The notes beneath the pieces are model-generated. The model did no database searches and had not been told where the DNA came from. It saw only the letters and a list, made by a program, of their open reading frames with translations. DNA of 64,000 bases from Candidatus Kuenenia stuttgartensis (GTDB taxonomy: Bacteria; Planctomycetota; Planctomycetia; Isosphaerales; Isosphaeraceae), in the NCBI GenBank assembly GCA_945865635.1, contig CAMBEP010000018.1, positions 1 through 64,000 on the forward strand, read 5' to 3'. The position numbers and the translations under genes are program-made. This document shows, one piece after another, positions 60,607 through 64,000 of this stretch (its first letter is position 1; every line of letters begins with the position of its first letter).

Positions 60607-61572
60607 TTATTGATTGGGCTCTATGGCCTTTTCCGCAAACTTTTTCATGAATCTCTCTCTGACTGATTGCATATCAGGATTCATGTCGAGCTTGAATTTC
60701 AAACCATGCTCGTTAACAACCTTCCTGACTTTCTCCATGGAATCAGGCTTGATGCCGAGTGAACCCGAGTATGGGCGGTCAAGTTCATAAATCAGCATTG
60801 TGGTGAAGGTCATTACGGAAGCTGTACAACAAAGCAGAAAGAGCCTGATTTTCGGGTTTTCAACTGGAAATAAAAACGCGATGACGAATGTCACAATTCC
60901 GACTCCAATCAACATACCCCATAGAATATCGGGCACGCGTGAGCTTGATACCTGTACGCGTTCGCGCCTGACGGATGAAAGTTCGTTGAGTCTTGAAATG
61001 ATTTCTCCGAGAAACAATCGTTGCTCATCGCTATCACACTTGACAAGACGTGCCAGGTGATAAAGTGTTGCAAACTTTTCAAAAGTGGTGGGATGAAAGT
61101 CGCGGTTGTCGATCATGAATTGCCATTCCTCGTCGATGACAGAATCGACATATAACATTGTGGCTTTTCGAAATATCAATGCCTGTGCCATCGGTAAACC
61201 TTCCGCATCTCGCAGTAGGTCGATGACGAGCGATGCTTCCGCTTCGACCTTTTCATTAGCCGTTGAGTAACTCTCGTAAACATTTACCAAAACATATCCA
61301 AGCACAATTGCGTAAAGCACGCCAATGATATTGCAATAGGAGCCAAAGGCTTCGCCGGATTCGACAAGCTCGGCGAATGGTAATTTGCGTATCACAACTC
61401 GACCAATCAGCAATGTCATCAGACAAGCAATCAGGGTCAATAAAATGCAAAATCCTGTGTCTGTCAAACCAGTCATGGCTCGCAAACTATCGAGAAAGTC
61501 TGACATCTTCCAAGTGCTCCGTGATTTCACATTCGTGACAGGTTGTGTCTCTTGCTGCGAAAGACCAGCCAT
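60607..61572 (-). CDS. DUF4239 (bestrophin-like domain) membrane protein
   Basis: 321 residues from ATG 61572 (ATG 61506 is an alternative that keeps all membrane segments). Helices near residues 35-55 (GFCILLTLIACLMTLLIG) and 70-90 (SYCNIIGVLYAIVLGYVLVNVY), then a cytoplasmic or periplasmic helical part (VEAEASLVIDLLRDAEGLP..., LNELSSVRRERV), then two more membrane helices (PDILWGMLIGVGIVTFVIAFLFPV and IRLFLLCCTASVMTFTTMLIYELDRPYSG). The order and the LDRPYSG ending of the last helix identify DUF4239. Homologues are found in many bacteria and are sometimes compared with bestrophin channels, but transport is unproven. It is convergent with the lactonase-like gene and lies 129 bp downstream of the sulfatase gene. 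Confidence 0.85.
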   Translation of the reverse strand: MAGLSQQETQPVTNVKSRSTWKMSDFLDSLRAMTGLTDTGFCILLTLIACLMTLLIGRVVIRKLPFAELVESGEAFGSYCNIIGVLYAIVLGYVLVNVYESYSTANEKVEAEASLVIDLLRDAEGLPMAQALIFRKATMLYVDSVIDEEWQFMIDNRDFHPTTFEKFATLYHLARLVKCDSDEQRLFLGEIISRLNELSSVRRERVQVSSSRVPDILWGMLIGVGIVTFVIAFLFPVENPKIRLFLLCCTASVMTFTTMLIYELDRPYSGSLGIKPDSMEKVRKVVNEHGLKFKLDMNPDMQSVRERFMKKFAEKAIEPNQ

Positions 61573-61701
61573 AGCCAATTGATCTTCAAATAACTTCTAT
61601 CAGAGTTTGCCATTTTGGGCAAACCCAATCCTGACATCTCAAAATGTCTAAGCCCCCATCACATGACTATGACTAAACTTACATGACAGATTGAGCAGAG
61701 T

Positions 61702-63156
61702 TCAAGGCTGTTCGATTGCAAGTTTCGCCAATGGATCGCAGATCGATTTCATTCGTTCCAATAATTGGTTTTTCAGATTTCGGTAAACTGGGGCAATTGA
61801 CTCCTGACCTATCAGGTTGCGATTCTCATCAGGGTCGGTTTCCAAGTCATAAAGTTCGTCGCTAAGACCTTCCTGAAAGTGTCGAATCAGCTTCCATCGA
61901 TTGGTCCGAAGCATGCGCATGCGCGCACCTTCGGGATGTTTCATGTCGTATTGGCCAAACATGGAGTCGTCCCAACCTGAAACCGTATTGCCACCCAGAA
62001 GTGCCGATGCATCGCGCCCCTGAATTTTTAGATTCTGCGGGGTTCCCAATCCGACCCATCTCAGGATGGTCGGAAAAAGGTCGAGCTGTGTCATGGTATG
62101 CTTTGCTTTCATGCCAGGTGCAATTCGACCCGGTTGGCGAATCATCAATGGAACACGAATGGCATTGTCAAACATGTTGGGCCTTAACGTGGTTTTATCT
62201 TTAAGGATATAGCTGGCATTGCCCTTATGAATCAGGCCATGCTCACCAATCATATAGCCGTGATCGCTGGTGAAGATGACGAGCGTGTTTTCAGTGAGTT
62301 TCAAATCATCGATCAGCGTCATTAATTTGCCGAAATTGCGATCTACTGCATGAACCGCTGTCAGATATTCTCGCCGCAGTTGCATCACCCGATCGGATTG
62401 CAGCCCTTGGACCACTGGCAATTCCAAGCGAAGGACGGCCAGGGCTTTGGTATCCTCGATCGAGGTAGGAACATAAGGCGCATGTGGTTCGCGAAAATGG
62501 AGGGCGGCCAGCCAGGTCCGATCTTTATTGGCACGGATAAATTCCAAAGTTTTGTCGGTGAGCAGATCCGCGAGAACACCCGATTTCTTTCCGGTCGCGC
62601 CGTTCTCTTCCAGGGTTGGATTGATTGGTGTATTGCCACCACCCAGAAAGCCAAAGAACTCGTCGAAACCGCTTCGGCTGGGGTGAAATTCTTGATCCAG
62701 ACCCAGATGCCATTTGCCCGCCAGAAAGGTTTGATAACCATTGGCCTTTAATAATTCAGGCCAGGTCAGAAACGCCGGGCTGAGGCCATGATGTGGCTCT
62801 GTGGTTGGATTGAGCCAGTCGGAAATACCGATCTGAGTGGAGTAAAGGCTGGTCAAAAGGCCTGCGCGAGAGGGCGAACAGACCGGGGTCGTGGTAAAGG
62901 CATTCTGAAAGAGCATTCCCTGCGATGCAAATCGATCGAGATTGGGTGTGAGCGTATTGGGGTTGCCATAAGCGCCGATAGACCAGGTGGATTGATCATC
63001 TGTATAAACGAAAAGTATGTTGGGGCGAGCAGTTGTGGGTTTGGAATCCGGGAACTTTGCAAGTGCCGAATTGCTGAAGAAAACGCCTGAAATCAAAACG
63101 ATGGCCAGCATTGGTGAAACTCGTTGCCGTAAAATTCCAGAACTGACGGCTTGCAT
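61702..63156 (-). CDS. Arylsulfatase-type sulfatase, exported
   Basis: 484 residues from ATG 63156. A signal peptide (to about NSALA) precedes an alkaline-phosphatase-superfamily sulfatase. The metal motif DDQ is at about 53-55, the formylglycine site is CSPSR with Cys93 in TTPVCSPSRAGLLTS, and FLAGKWHLG plus FTSDHGYMIGEHGL supply further active-site residues. The Cys-type site requires a maturation enzyme (FGE or anSME) encoded elsewhere. Planctomycete sulfatases mostly act on sulfated polysaccharides, but the substrate here is unknown. The C-terminal half contains ALLGGN, WKLIRHF and LYDLETDPDENRNL, typical of the family. Confidence 0.95.
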   Translation of the reverse strand: MQAVSSGILRQRVSPMLAIVLISGVFFSNSALAKFPDSKPTTARPNILFVYTDDQSTWSIGAYGNPNTLTPNLDRFASQGMLFQNAFTTTPVCSPSRAGLLTSLYSTQIGISDWLNPTTEPHHGLSPAFLTWPELLKANGYQTFLAGKWHLGLDQEFHPSRSGFDEFFGFLGGGNTPINPTLEENGATGKKSGVLADLLTDKTLEFIRANKDRTWLAALHFREPHAPYVPTSIEDTKALAVLRLELPVVQGLQSDRVMQLRREYLTAVHAVDRNFGKLMTLIDDLKLTENTLVIFTSDHGYMIGEHGLIHKGNASYILKDKTTLRPNMFDNAIRVPLMIRQPGRIAPGMKAKHTMTQLDLFPTILRWVGLGTPQNLKIQGRDASALLGGNTVSGWDDSMFGQYDMKHPEGARMRMLRTNRWKLIRHFQEGLSDELYDLETDPDENRNLIGQESIAPVYRNLKNQLLERMKSICDPLAKLAIEQP

Positions 63157-63252
63157 GATCGCCCGATTTGTCAAATGATATGCACCACGATCACACATGA
63201 CGATCCACCAGATCCCTTCACATTAGAAAACCCATAGAGGCTCATCACGCAC

Positions 63253-64000
63253 ATGGAAAAGCCAGCTCCCAACTTTCTGCAAGGCCTGACTGCATGTTTC
63301 GGGTTTCCTGTTGCCGAAAACCCAACACAGGCCATGATCGAACCCGCATACAAAGCCATGGGGCTAGATTGGCGCTATTTGACCATCGAGGTTCTCCCGG
63401 AAAATCTGGAAGCAGCCGTACGTGGTGCCAGGGCCATGGGTTTTAGGGGCTTCAACTGCACCATACCACACAAGGTGGAGGTCATGAAATATCTTGACCA
63501 CCTTACGCCTGCTGCCGCCAAGATTGGTGCCGTGAACTGCGTTGCGATTCAGGACGGTAAACTCCTGGGTGAAAATACCGATGGAAAGGGTTTTTTGCAA
63601 TCAGTGCGTGAACTGCGATCTGTAGAAGGTGCAAAAGTGGTTCTGCTTGGTGCAGGTGGGGCGGCGCGGGCAATCGCAGTGGAATTGGCATTGGCAGGGG
63701 CAAGTCATATCACGGTGGTGAATCGCTCTGTGGAACGTGGTTTGGAGCTCGAAAAAAGGATTCAGGATCAAACGTCGGCAAAAACGGCTTTTGTACCTTG
63801 GCAGGGAACTTTCATACCGGATGGGAGCGTGGATTTACTTGTCAACAGCACCTCAATCGGCCTTTTTCCTGACATCGACGCTCGCATCGCAGTGAGCCTC
63901 GACCAGCTTGCGGATCACGCCATTGTCTGCGACGTGATTCCCAACCCGCCAAAAACCAACCTGATGCGCGATGCCCAGGCTCGCGGCCTGCGAACGCTGG
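63253..64000 (+). CDS. aroE: Shikimate dehydrogenase, partial at window end
   Basis: The ATG at 63253 opens a frame that runs to the window edge without a stop (about 249 codons visible). It reduces 3-dehydroshikimate to shikimate with NADPH in aromatic amino acid synthesis. LTACFGFPVAENPTQAM at the N-terminus is the substrate-binding region; FNCTIPHK supplies the catalytic Lys, ENTDGKGF the catalytic Asp, LLGAGGAARAIAVELA the nucleotide-binding loop, and NSTSIGLFP a further family motif. The usual SxS dyad in the first motif is replaced by NPT, a divergent feature. It is divergent from the sulfatase gene, with about 96 bp between start codons. Confidence 0.93.
   Translation, partial: MEKPAPNFLQGLTACFGFPVAENPTQAMIEPAYKAMGLDWRYLTIEVLPENLEAAVRGARAMGFRGFNCTIPHKVEVMKYLDHLTPAAAKIGAVNCVAIQDGKLLGENTDGKGFLQSVRELRSVEGAKVVLLGAGGAARAIAVELALAGASHITVVNRSVERGLELEKRIQDQTSAKTAFVPWQGTFIPDGSVDLLVNSTSIGLFPDIDARIAVSLDQLADHAIVCDVIPNPPKTNLMRDAQARGLRTL

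Noticed and set aside
1-64000. CRISPR arrays, rRNA operons, insertion sequences, prophage
   Set aside because: No regularly spaced short repeats, rRNA sequence, transposase or phage structural genes were seen. The 240-bp repeat at 47 kb is coding and has no spacers.

Overview
The window looks like chromosomal DNA from a planctomycete (phylum Planctomycetota). The evidence is the set of lineage-typical families: two DUF1559 proteins with prepilin-type N-termini, a PSCyt1/DUF1549/DUF1553 protein followed by two DUF1501 proteins, an SGNH plus PVC-type membrane-bound dehydrogenase-like fusion, a TPR/FG-GAP/ASPIC protein, an ECF sigma factor overlapping a large Ser/Thr kinase, and a sulfatase. Shine-Dalgarno sequences are often weak. 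Genus cannot be assigned from the sequence alone.

Layout. 1-3.6 kb: the 5' end of a membrane glycosyltransferase (minus strand, cut by the window edge), a histone-deacetylase-family hydrolase, a dicarboxylate-type symporter and a YefM/YoeB-like toxin-antitoxin pair, which lies between two copies of an ~81-bp repeat derived from the symporter 3' end. 3.9-5.7 kb: a DUF1559 gene, a small secreted protein and two tRNA-Glu genes. 5.8-11.7 kb: a fatty-acid synthesis operon (plsX-fabD-fabG-acpP-fabF) ending in a MoeB/rhodanese gene. 12.2-17.1 kb: an M16 peptidase, the small SRP RNA and dnaX. 17.7-27.5 kb: a second DUF1559 gene, then TPR/ASPIC protein, sigma factor, kinase and secreted protein. 27.6-31.1 kb: a lipoprotein and the SGNH/dehydrogenase-like fusion. 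31.3-36.6 kb: an XPB-like helicase, a Bax1/DUF790 nuclease and a HerA-like ATPase. 36.7-42.0 kb: a six-gene minus-strand sugar-acid operon best explained as L-galactose (or related L-sugar) oxidation to tagaturonate and altronate. 42.2-48.4 kb: recQ, a possible transglutaminase-like secreted protein, a repeat-rich secreted protein and pyrE. 48.8-51.9 kb: a MerR/B12-binding regulator, a sigma-70 factor and a Xer-type recombinase. 52.5-64 kb: the PSCyt1/DUF1501 operon, a sialidase-like protein, a lactonase-like beta-propeller, a DUF4239 membrane protein, a sulfatase and the start of aroE.

Points most worth following: (1) seven copies of a parS-like motif around CAC(G/A)TGGAAC, all in one orientation and all within the first 18.3 kb; (2) the XPB-Bax1-HerA-like cassette; (3) the CarH-like regulator placed directly upstream of a sigma-70 gene; (4) the toxin-antitoxin pair bracketed by a duplicated gene end; (5) the L-sugar operon. 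No CRISPR array, insertion sequence, prophage or rRNA was seen.
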